Below the pieces are notes generated by a model. That model was not told the origin of the DNA. It ran no database searches and worked only from the letters and a program-made list of their open reading frames with translations. A program made the position numbers and the translations under genes. A stretch of DNA of 16,073 bases from NCBI GenBank assembly GCA_009775375.1, contig VSPO01000079.1:1-16073 (forward strand), in the 5' to 3' direction. Below, piece by piece: positions 1 through 6,885 of the stretch; the stretch's first letter is position 1, and each line of letters begins with the position of its first letter. The DNA is from Muribaculaceae bacterium. GTDB lineage: Bacteria > Bacteroidota > Bacteroidia > Bacteroidales > Muribaculaceae.

Positions 1-23
1 ATTAGGTTTTTCAACACCGAAAA

Positions 24-54
24 TTGAGTTCTTCCGAATGATTTGCTAATTTTG
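24..54 (+). promoter_or_regulatory. Putative distal promoter of the decarboxylase gene
   Basis: A TAATTTTG box at 47-54 fits the Bacteroidetes -7 consensus TAnnTTTG. A TTG at 24-26 lies 20 bp upstream, in the right place for the -33 element. Transcription would start near position 60, giving a leader of about 95 nt before the ATG at 154. The match is by eye only. A second promoter of equal quality lies downstream, so one of the two may be minor. Confidence 0.5.
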
Positions 55-108
55 CACTTGCCACTTGACTCTACACTTGGAAATAGAAATCAGCCAACCT
101 TGGAAATA
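55..108 (+). repeat. Short direct repeats between the two promoters
   Basis: CACTTG occurs three times, at 55-60, 62-67 and 74-79. The longer unit CTTGGAAATA occurs at 76-85 and again at 99-108, a spacing of 23 bp or about two helical turns. The second copy overlaps the -33 element of the proximal promoter. Such an arrangement could be an operator for a dimeric regulator, but no regulator is identified and the repeats may be chance. Confidence 0.35.
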
Positions 109-130
109 AAAATAAAAAGACTTATCTTTG
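100..130 (+). promoter_or_regulatory. Putative proximal promoter of the decarboxylase gene
   Basis: A TATCTTTG box at 123-130 matches TAnnTTTG, and TTG at 100-102 lies 20 bp upstream. Transcription would start near 136, leaving a leader of only about 18 nt before the ATG at 154. This supports translation starting at 154 and not at the upstream in-frame ATG at 43, which would sit before this promoter. Confidence 0.6.
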
Positions 131-153
131 CACCTAATAAAAACTTTGTAATC

Positions 154-1419
154 ATGAGACGAATCTTATCATCCACGGTTGTCGCAATCATGCTCCTGCT
201 CTGCATGTCGTGTAGCGACAACAACAATTCTCAAAAAGACTATTCAGGCTACAGCAAGACCACCCGGGATCTGATTGATCTGGTAAACAAGGATGCCCGG
301 ATTAAAAATCTGCTTGAAACCGCCATCCGTAAAGGGGTGAAGATAAATCCCGACAAGGCGACAAACCCTGTGCAGTCGCTTGATGATTATTATGACTTCA
401 TCGACCGCTCACAGCGAGAAATGCCATGGAACGTAATAACCACGCCCGGCCAGCCGAGCATCTTCGGAAGAATGTACCAGGCTCTGTGCTATTGCTATTT
501 CATCAACTGTATGCCCCTTGAGGAACTGGAGGGTGAAAACTTCTTCACGGCATCCGTGCAGTATGTCGAGCCATACAACAGATGGCTCGTGGATTATTGC
601 AAGGCCTGGGGCACGTTTCTGTCGTCGCCGGAATCCTGGAACAAGGAATATCAGGACCTAATGATGGAGCAGGAAGAACTCGGAATGAAAAACGGATGGT
701 ATGAAGATCCGTCGAACTGGCATTCCTTCAACGATTTCTTCTCCCGCAAGCTCGCTTCCCCCGAACAGCGTCCGATAGTCTCTCCTGAAGACAATTCAGT
801 AGTGGCCTCCCCTGCCGACTGCACTCCGCAGGGTGTCTGGGACATCGATGCAGATTCCTATATCGTCACAGACGGGAAGATAGCCGTCAAATCGCGTGTA
901 TTCGATTCCGTAAAGCAACTTATCAGCCCTGAAAGCCCCTACTGCGACGCTTTTGCAGGCGGCAAGTTCTATCATGCGTTTCTGAATGTCAACGACTATC
1001 ACCGCTATCACTTCCCATTGTCAGGCACAATCAAGGAGCTGCGCGTCATTCCCGGCGAAGATGCGCTCGGAGGATCAGTCACGTGGGAGCCTGATCTGCG
1101 TCAATACGTCGTAGACAACACTGTCCCCGGATGGCAGAGCATCGAGACCCGAGGCCTTGCCATTCTCGACACAGACGACCACGGACTGGTGGCGGTTATG
1201 CCAATCGGCATGTCGCAGGTATCCTCTGTCAATTTCTCTCCCGGCCTGAAAGTGGGCGACAAAGTAAAGAAAGGCGACGAACTCGGATATTTCCTGTTTG
1301 GAGGATCTGATTTCGTGCTTGTCTTCCAAAAAGATGCAGATTTCGACCTCACTGCCCCCAAAGACGGAGAGGAATGGAGCCACATCATGATGGGAGAGAA
1401 ACTTGGGACATTAAAATAA
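154..1419 (+). CDS. Lipoprotein phosphatidylserine decarboxylase-like enzyme (PSDC + PSD domains)
   Basis: This 421-residue protein belongs to the pyruvoyl-dependent phosphatidylserine decarboxylase superfamily. The family self-cleaves at a Gly-Ser bond to make a pyruvoyl cofactor and then decarboxylates its substrate. The motif GGS with Ser385 (FGGSDFVLVF) is the expected cleavage site. Asp222 (SPADC), Asp281 and His283 (NDYHRYHFP) match the catalytic acid and histidine positions of the family. Residues about 95-200 (WGTFL, NGWYED, FNDFFSRKL) resemble the extra PSDC N-terminal domain found in long, soluble relatives such as fungal tryptophan decarboxylase, so the substrate may not be a phospholipid. 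Residues 1-20 form a lipoprotein signal ending in CMSC, with Cys20 the lipidated residue; the -3 position is Cys, so the lipobox is imperfect. The following SDNNN resembles a weak surface-export signal. I chose the ATG at 154 because it begins the signal peptide and lies downstream of both promoters. No partner gene is adjacent. Confidence 0.85.
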   Translation: MRRILSSTVVAIMLLLCMSCSDNNNSQKDYSGYSKTTRDLIDLVNKDARIKNLLETAIRKGVKINPDKATNPVQSLDDYYDFIDRSQREMPWNVITTPGQPSIFGRMYQALCYCYFINCMPLEELEGENFFTASVQYVEPYNRWLVDYCKAWGTFLSSPESWNKEYQDLMMEQEELGMKNGWYEDPSNWHSFNDFFSRKLASPEQRPIVSPEDNSVVASPADCTPQGVWDIDADSYIVTDGKIAVKSRVFDSVKQLISPESPYCDAFAGGKFYHAFLNVNDYHRYHFPLSGTIKELRVIPGEDALGGSVTWEPDLRQYVVDNTVPGWQSIETRGLAILDTDDHGLVAVMPIGMSQVSSVNFSPGLKVGDKVKKGDELGYFLFGGSDFVLVFQKDADFDLTAPKDGEEWSHIMMGEKLGTLK

Positions 1420-1433
1420 CATTGTTGACGCAA

Positions 1434-1481
1434 ATAAAAGCCGCGCTATCGACTCCTTCAAGTCCATAGCGCGGCTTTTAT
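1434..1481. terminator. Bidirectional intrinsic terminator
   Basis: A perfect 16-bp inverted repeat (1434-1449 and 1466-1481, core AGCCGCGCTAT) lies between the convergent decarboxylase and ABC permease genes. The loop contains a further GACT/AGTC pair (1451-1454 with 1461-1464). The stem is flanked by A-rich sequence on the left and T-rich sequence on the right, so both transcripts would end in a GC hairpin followed by U residues. Confidence 0.9.
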
Positions 1482-1506
1482 ATGAAATGTGGCCCTGTCG
1501 GTCGCT

Positions 1507-2724
1507 TCAGAAGGCGCGGGAGCGGAGATATCCGTAGGCATCCGTGCCTTTCAAGATAGAGGGACGCACCACCCATCTCTGCACACAATAGCCAAGCACG
1601 AGATAGACAGCCGCGAGCAGCCAAAGATGCAGATAGTCGCCGCTCACCTGGCTCAGGCTCGCCCCATTCGTATTCATCCTTATGAAGCCTTCCACTCCCC
1701 ACGTGGCAGGAATGCAATCGCTCAGGAAATGCCAGAATGGCGACATAGCGTAGCGCGGCCATGTAAGTCCCGACAGAAACAGCAACGCCAGCGACGTTAT
1801 GACCCAAAGCACGAACACCGACTCCCTTTCCCTGACAATTCCCTGGAAACAGAATCCCAAGCCAAGGCATGCCAACACCATCGGAAGGATGAACAGGAAA
1901 ATCTCGAATATTGACCCTGCCATAGGGAAGGAAAATATCAATGGCACATAGTGGATAAGGAAAATTATCGGGACGATGAGTATGGTGATATAGCAGAGCA
2001 TATGTCCGGTCATCACAGCCGCGACTCCAGGCAATTTCATTGAAGGATTACCAAGAGGCACTTCCGGATACTCCCTTCTGGAACCTCCGGCCATTCCGCT
2101 GGCCAGGATTATGCACTGATGGAGAATAAGAATCAGAACTCCCGGCATGATAAAGGAGTCAAACCCACTCTCGATATTGCCCATCGCCACGTTTTCTATA
2201 GGCATGAGGTCGCCATCGGTTATGGTAGACGCGAGCGGGGCTACGAGGTCGATCTTATCCATCCTTATCTTAGCTCCCATCGCCTGACCTACCTCAGTGG
2301 CGGCCATCAACAAGGCCCGATAGCGGAGCAATAGGCTCGATTCGCAATAAATCACGGCGTTGGCTTGCTCTCCACGTCCGACCTTGCGTCCGAATCCCTC
2401 CTCAATCTCCATGATGGCATAGCAATCATGACTGTTCATCGCCCTCCTTGCCTCAGCCATGTCGGCGGCATATCCCGACACCCACGTCTGCTGCGTGGCG
2501 TCCATATTCCTGACAAACTCCCGGCTGAGCGACGAACGGTCGTGGTCAACAACCACTGTCTTTACGTCCCTGACCACCTCCGGATTGTAGATCAATGAAT
2601 ATATGACCGGATATGCCAGCGGAAGAAACAGGAAGAATAGGATTATGCCTCCATCGTGGACAACCATCCTGAACTCCTGAAGATATGCCTCGTATATTTG
2701 TCGAAAAAAAGATAATCTTTTCAT
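1507..2724 (-). CDS. ABC-2 type transporter permease (second of pair)
   Basis: This 405-residue integral membrane protein has the ABC-2 permease layout of the YhhJ/YbhR type. One N-terminal membrane helix (about 27-46) is followed by a large extracytoplasmic domain (about 47-188). Five more helices follow, at roughly 190-211, 235-257, 270-292, 303-320 and 366-383. The family exports drugs, lipids or other small molecules as a heterodimer with a paralogous permease. Here the partner is the gene immediately upstream, whose stop lies 12 nt before this start. It is the last gene of the TolC/HlyD/permease operon, and the shared hairpin at 1434-1481 follows it. The substrate cannot be read from the sequence. 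It carries no ATPase domain and none is encoded nearby. Confidence 0.88.
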   Translation of the reverse strand: MKRLSFFRQIYEAYLQEFRMVVHDGGIILFFLFLPLAYPVIYSLIYNPEVVRDVKTVVVDHDRSSLSREFVRNMDATQQTWVSGYAADMAEARRAMNSHDCYAIMEIEEGFGRKVGRGEQANAVIYCESSLLLRYRALLMAATEVGQAMGAKIRMDKIDLVAPLASTITDGDLMPIENVAMGNIESGFDSFIMPGVLILILHQCIILASGMAGGSRREYPEVPLGNPSMKLPGVAAVMTGHMLCYITILIVPIIFLIHYVPLIFSFPMAGSIFEIFLFILPMVLACLGLGFCFQGIVRERESVFVLWVITSLALLFLSGLTWPRYAMSPFWHFLSDCIPATWGVEGFIRMNTNGASLSQVSGDYLHLWLLAAVYLVLGYCVQRWVVRPSILKGTDAYGYLRSRAF

Positions 2725-2736
2725 AGCTTGATAGAA

Positions 2737-3933
2737 TTATTTGACATAGGCCGGACGCAAAAACGCTTTCTTCAAGCGCCACATCATCGTGAACGGCAAC
2801 AGCATGAAGATGATATACGCGACGAACCATATCCTGGAGTAATATATGTCGATTCCGTTGAGCGCCTGGTCGATATAAATAAGGAAATTATATCTGGTAG
2901 GCAGAATCCAGCTGAAAATCCCCATCGCGGGATACATGCTCTCCACAGGGAAAGAAAATGCCGCAAGCGAAAACGACAAGACTCCCAGCAACGCACTGAT
3001 CGACAGGGCAAGACGGAGATTGGGCAGCACGCAATAGAAAAACAATGCCATCCCTTGGGCTGCCAGCACAAACATCACCTCCGACAGCGTTATCCAAAAC
3101 CATGACCCGCGCATCGGATAGCCGTTGAAGCCGAATAACCACGACTCCATGAAGATAGCGACGACAATCCAGATGATCGTCTGGGGAAGCAACTTGGCGG
3201 CCACAGCCTTCAGCACCGAACCTCGCGCCATACGCATGAGCTTGACCGACGTGCCGTATTTCACTTCCTGACCCAGGCTGAAACACGTGATCAGAAATAT
3301 CATCAGCTGCAACGCACATGGGATAAAGGAATTGCAAAGATAGATCGGATAGCTCAACTCCGGATTATGCACCGCCCTGGTCTGGACGTTGACCGGCAGC
3401 AGCAAAGGAGTGACTACATCCTCCGTAGCCCCGACTGATTCCAGAACGTTGAGGGTCACTCCGGCCTTCGTATACAACGCCGTCGCCTGAAACGTCTTCA
3501 GCAGCATAGATGCCGGGATGAAGTAGGTCATGTTGGTGTAGAACGTGACGACCGGCTTCCTCCCCGACAACAAATCCTGCTGGAAATTCTCGGGGATAAG
3601 GAAATAGCCGAAAATCTTCCCCTCCTGCATCTGATGGCGGGCCTGAGTGAAGCTGTTGCAATCTTCGGTCACGTCGACGAGCTGCATTCCGCCAATAGTC
3701 TGGGAAATCTGGCGCGACATGGATGAGCCGTCGCGGTCGACAATCGCGGCAGGCACTTTATAGGGAAGCCCCTCCTTCATAAGGTCGGCCATAAGGAAGA
3801 AGATAAAGAGAGGCAGAGCGAAGAAGGCAGCCCAATAAATGGGTCGCCTGACTATCTGGAGCACGCTCCGCATGAATATGGCTTTGAATCCTGTGCGTTC
3901 CATCTCTTTCTCTTTTGATGGGGTGATTATCAT
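2737..3933 (-). CDS. ABC-2 type transporter permease (first of pair)
   Basis: This 398-residue paralogue of the downstream permease has the same plan: a helix at about 34-50, an extracytoplasmic domain at about 51-195, then helices near 198-220, 247-265, 280-300, 305-325 and 368-385. The two proteins share a marker after the first helix (VDRDGSSMSR here, VDHDRSSLSR in the partner), which supports origin by duplication and work as a heterodimer. The ATG at 3933 overlaps the TGA of the upstream adaptor gene as ATGA, suggesting translational coupling. A second in-frame ATG at 3903 (Met11) has a purine-rich AGAGAAAGAG just ahead of it and is an equally possible start. The substrate is unknown. 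Confidence 0.88.
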   Translation of the reverse strand: MIITPSKEKEMERTGFKAIFMRSVLQIVRRPIYWAAFFALPLFIFFLMADLMKEGLPYKVPAAIVDRDGSSMSRQISQTIGGMQLVDVTEDCNSFTQARHQMQEGKIFGYFLIPENFQQDLLSGRKPVVTFYTNMTYFIPASMLLKTFQATALYTKAGVTLNVLESVGATEDVVTPLLLPVNVQTRAVHNPELSYPIYLCNSFIPCALQLMIFLITCFSLGQEVKYGTSVKLMRMARGSVLKAVAAKLLPQTIIWIVVAIFMESWLFGFNGYPMRGSWFWITLSEVMFVLAAQGMALFFYCVLPNLRLALSISALLGVLSFSLAAFSFPVESMYPAMGIFSWILPTRYNFLIYIDQALNGIDIYYSRIWFVAYIIFMLLPFTMMWRLKKAFLRPAYVK

Positions 3934-4997
3934 TGTTCGAGCACGGCCGACATACCGGGACGCAGGTTCTCAATCGGACGTTGAGGGCGTGCCTTAATCT
4001 GGAATGTGCGGGCATCGAAATCGCCGGTGGCCTTGGTGGCCTGCCAGTTGGCATACGTCCCGAGGTCGCGGATATAATAGACTTTCATCTCCTCCGTCTT
4101 GTCGAGTGCCGGAATCTTGACTTTGAGCACTGTCCCTAGCTTGATATCTTTCAGCAAAGTCTCCCTTACGTTGAAGACCACCCAATGATCGTCTTTCTGG
4201 AGCGACATTATGGGGGCACCGGTTGCGATAAGCTCCGAGACATTCGGATAGACCACGGTGATCTCGCCGTCGCAGGGCGCCGTCAGATAAGTGTCCTCAA
4301 GCAGGGCATTGACCTCTTTCACACCGCCTTTGGCGACATTGACCATTGCGGCCGAAGCCTGCTTGTCTTCAGCCTGAGCACCCGACTTTGCAAGCTCATA
4401 CTGGCTTTTGGCAGCACTCTCTCCGGCGACCGCTGCATCGTAGGCGGCTTTTGCCTCATCTCTCTTCTGCTCGCTGACGACTCCCTTTTCAAAAAGGTTC
4501 TGCATTCGTTCATACGTCTTCTTCGTGATTCCGGTGGCCGCCTGAGCCTGCCTCCATATGTCGTGAGCGCCATTGATTATTTGCGAACGGGTCCCTGCAT
4601 CCACCTTGCGATTGGTAGCGCTTGCCGCGTTCTCCATAGCTTCTGCCTGATATAGTTTGGCCTCTGCAAGAGTGGAGTGGATTCTGACAAGCGTGTCTCC
4701 CTCCTTCACTCTCTGCCCCTCTTCCACGAATATTTCCGTCACTCTTCCGGGGAGCTTCCCGGAAATCCTGATCTCGGTGGCATCGGCCTGCCCCTGCACC
4801 GTGTCGGGGCCCGGCTTTATGAAGAGGAATCCCACTATTGCCATTGCAGCAAGAATCAAGAGGATGATGACGATTGTCAGGATTAGCATACGGTCTTTTG
4901 CCGACACGGCGCCCGGATCGGAATAGGCGGCGTTCGCCGGAGCCAAGGAAGGTCCGGACGTGGTATTTTCTTGTGATTTGTTGTCGTTGGTAGCCAT
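3930..4997 (-). CDS. HlyD/EmrA-type membrane fusion (adaptor) protein
   Basis: This 355-residue periplasmic adaptor bridges an inner-membrane transporter and a TolC-like outer-membrane channel. A cytoplasmic tail of ~36 residues precedes one membrane anchor (about 37-60). A first lipoyl half-motif follows at about 72-107 (SGKLPGRVTEIFVEEGQRVKEGD), then an Ala/Lys/Glu-rich coiled-coil hairpin at 110-233. The second lipoyl half is at about 236-267 (YLTAPCDGEITVVYP), and a beta-barrel region runs to the end. The anchored N-terminus and long hairpin resemble EmrA/HlyD more than lipoprotein adaptors such as AcrA. The TolC-family gene ends 84 nt upstream. That gap holds an AT-rich inverted repeat (CTAAAAAT/ATTTTTAG, 5045-5062) that could be a weak terminator or mRNA processing site. 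No promoter of the phylum's type is visible there. Confidence 0.9.
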   Translation of the reverse strand: MATNDNKSQENTTSGPSLAPANAAYSDPGAVSAKDRMLILTIVIILLILAAMAIVGFLFIKPGPDTVQGQADATEIRISGKLPGRVTEIFVEEGQRVKEGDTLVRIHSTLAEAKLYQAEAMENAASATNRKVDAGTRSQIINGAHDIWRQAQAATGITKKTYERMQNLFEKGVVSEQKRDEAKAAYDAAVAGESAAKSQYELAKSGAQAEDKQASAAMVNVAKGGVKEVNALLEDTYLTAPCDGEITVVYPNVSELIATGAPIMSLQKDDHWVVFNVRETLLKDIKLGTVLKVKIPALDKTEEMKVYYIRDLGTYANWQATKATGDFDARTFQIKARPQRPIENLRPGMSAVLEQ

Positions 4998-5081
4998 ATC
5001 TTATTGTCTGTTTAAGTTCAGTGTAATTTATTAATTTATTGGAACTAAAAATCCATTTTTAGAGAAGCACGACGGAGAATG

Positions 5082-6512
5082 TCAATAATTCAGGTTGCCG
5101 AGCACCTTGGAGAGATACGTCTTGCACAACCTTATGCTGATTTCAGCGTCTATTTTCTCAGAATTAGCCTGGAGCCATGCTGTCTGTGCCCCTATCACGT
5201 CGTTGGTGGTCAGCACACCCTCCTTAAATCCGAGATCGGCCTGACGGAGATTTTCATCAGCCTTCTCCATATTGGTCACGGTCATGGCATAGGTCTTTTT
5301 GGCCTCGTCGAAACTGAATCTCGCCTGGCTGACCTGAAGGCTGACCTTTTCTTCCGTGTCTTCAAGCAGCAGACGCTGCGCTGCGGTCTGTGCTTTGGCG
5401 GCTTTATAGCGTTTGTAGTCGCCGCCCCAGTGCCATATCGGCACTGTCAGGGTTGCCCCCACGGAGAAACCACCCCCAAATTTTTTCTCAAAACCGTCTA
5501 TCACGTTGGGATTCGAGAATGAGTAGGCCCCGACAAGCGCGATTTTCGGAAGCATCTGCCCCATGGCAAGACGTTCTCTGCCCTTAAGCATGTTGATGCT
5601 CTGGCGAATCATCTCCAGATCTTGCCGACGGCTGTAGACATCTTCCAGATTCTCCGAGCCATCCGCCTCTATCACTCCCGCCGACTTTAGCTCCTCATCC
5701 TCAAGCATCATCTGCGTATTGACAGGAAGACCGCAAAGTTGAGCGAGCGCCATTCTGGAGAGAGTCAGACCATTATTGACCTTAGTCAAAGCTATCTTGG
5801 CTTCGTTAAGCTTCACTTCAACGGTCAGGACATCGCTTCTGGTGGCCACACCTTCGTCGAGCATTGCCTGGACGTCATAACGAAGCGTGTCGACGAGCTT
5901 GACGAAGCTTTCAGCAAGCAGCTTCTTCTCCTTAAGCGACACCACAAGCCAATAAGCCTCATCGACGGCATAGACCACGTTCTGGGTCAGCGAATTGCGC
6001 GTGGCTCTTGCAAGCAATTCGCCATATCCCGCTATCTCGTTGAGGGCTTTGATCTGTCCGCCCATAAAGACTGGCTGGGTCAGCGTCAAAGCTCCTGCAA
6101 ACACGTTGCGCGTGTCGTAGGTCATCGCCTCCTTTGGAATGACCGCGACTTCCGTCGGTATGTAGCTGCCCGTAGCGGGGTCTTTTATCGGAGTCCCGTC
6201 AGGGCCCTTGAGGATATTATAGTTGAAACTCTGCGTAGCTGGGTCGAAGCTCATGGTCGGAAGCTTCGCATCCTCTCCAAGGAGCTTGATTTCATGCTGG
6301 TTGTAGATGTAGGTTCCAGTGAAATCAATGCCCGGGAGATATGCGGCTCTCGCAGCCTCTTTGTAATAGCCCGCGCCCCGGAGGTTTTCCTCTGCCATTC
6401 TTATGGTCTTATTGTTGCGCACGGCCATATTCCGGCAGGAATCGAGACTGACGGATGCCGATGCGGCTGTCGCCGTGGCGAAGATTGTCAAAACCAAGAA
6501 TACTTTTTTCAT
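5082..6512 (-). CDS. TolC-family outer membrane efflux protein
   Basis: This 476-residue outer-membrane factor is the first gene of the efflux operon. A Sec signal peptide (MKKVFLVLTIFATATAASA) ends in an ASA cleavage site around residue 19. Two OEP repeats follow. The first contains LTQPVFMGG at about 145-152 and a long helical stretch that ends near LAQLCGLP. The second has a matching LTVPIWHWGG and a helix pair ending near KVLGNLNY. These are the paired strands and helical hairpins that three subunits assemble into a trans-periplasmic channel. The stretch between the first pair of beta strands (about residues 70-137) is long and Pro/Gly/Asp-rich, and probably forms an extended surface loop. 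An in-frame ATG at 6599 would add 29 residues, but it would bury the signal peptide, so I start at 6512, where AGG lies 3-5 nt upstream. Confidence 0.9.
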   Translation of the reverse strand: MKKVFLVLTIFATATAASASVSLDSCRNMAVRNNKTIRMAEENLRGAGYYKEAARAAYLPGIDFTGTYIYNQHEIKLLGEDAKLPTMSFDPATQSFNYNILKGPDGTPIKDPATGSYIPTEVAVIPKEAMTYDTRNVFAGALTLTQPVFMGGQIKALNEIAGYGELLARATRNSLTQNVVYAVDEAYWLVVSLKEKKLLAESFVKLVDTLRYDVQAMLDEGVATRSDVLTVEVKLNEAKIALTKVNNGLTLSRMALAQLCGLPVNTQMMLEDEELKSAGVIEADGSENLEDVYSRRQDLEMIRQSINMLKGRERLAMGQMLPKIALVGAYSFSNPNVIDGFEKKFGGGFSVGATLTVPIWHWGGDYKRYKAAKAQTAAQRLLLEDTEEKVSLQVSQARFSFDEAKKTYAMTVTNMEKADENLRQADLGFKEGVLTTNDVIGAQTAWLQANSEKIDAEISIRLCKTYLSKVLGNLNY

Positions 6513-6632
6513 ATACCTGATGTGAATGGCCTGCGTGGAATACAAGCCTTGTGGAATAAAAATCAATGGGAGATGGCCTCTCGCGGCAGACAGTGTCATG
6601 CGTCATAAAGCCATGCCCCTATAAAATCTTTA

Positions 6633-6640
6633 CAAAATTA
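6633..6640 (-). promoter_or_regulatory. Putative -7 box of the efflux operon
   Basis: Read on the - strand, this is TAATTTTG, a full match to TAnnTTTG. No TTG is found at the expected -33 position (about 6661), so the promoter is incomplete. Transcription would begin near 6626, giving an untranslated leader of about 115 nt ahead of the start at 6512. Confidence 0.4.
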
Positions 6641-6791
6641 TCTGATTTTTGTTTATCCCGCCTCGTTATTGTATTGCTCATTCTTCATAATCGGAATTAA
6701 TGACCATCTTTATCTCCGCTTTTTCCATCCTCCGGCCAGCAGAGACAGACCTCGCAAGGCCGAAAACCGAGAAAAGCCATCGAGAGGCGGA

Positions 6792-6823
6792 TTTTGTATC
6801 TTCATAATTAATGGTTAACTTTG
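6792..6823 (+). promoter_or_regulatory. Putative promoter of the MATE gene
   Basis: TAACTTTG at 6816-6823 matches the -7 consensus and TTTTG at 6792-6796 supplies the -33 element, with 19 bp between them. Transcription would begin near 6830, about 56 nt before the ATG at 6886. Confidence 0.65.
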
Positions 6824-6885
6824 CAGTCGGAAACACAATTCCCGAGGTTTCGAAAGGGAGCCGCCGAGCATATTGAATAATATAT

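Larger units (their letters stand above)
6513..6885. other. Divergent intergenic region, tolC-like/MATE
   Basis: This 373-bp gap separates the leftward efflux operon from the rightward MATE gene. It holds a -7 box for the leftward operon (6633-6640) and a complete promoter for the rightward gene (6792-6823). The stretch 6660-6790 shows no convincing gene, RNA or strong hairpin. Short reading frames crossing it on both strands lack any recognisable protein character. Confidence 0.6.

Noticed and set aside
43..153. 37-residue N-terminal extension of the decarboxylase frame
   Set aside because: It would put a charged stretch before the lipoprotein signal and begins upstream of the better promoter.
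1450..1465. Terminator loop as part of a larger mobile or REP-type element
   Set aside because: No second copy of the hairpin is seen in the window, and its position between two stop codons explains it fully as a terminator.
5045..5062. AT-rich inverted repeat between the tolC-like and hlyD-like genes as an operon-ending terminator
   Set aside because: The stem is only A-T rich with a minimal loop, and the downstream genes have no promoter of their own, so a full stop of transcription here is unlikely.
5739..6608. 289-residue open frame on the + strand opposite the TolC-family gene
   Set aside because: It lies wholly antisense to a gene with clear family motifs and a signal peptide, and its translation has no domain character. 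It reflects GC-rich antisense codons.
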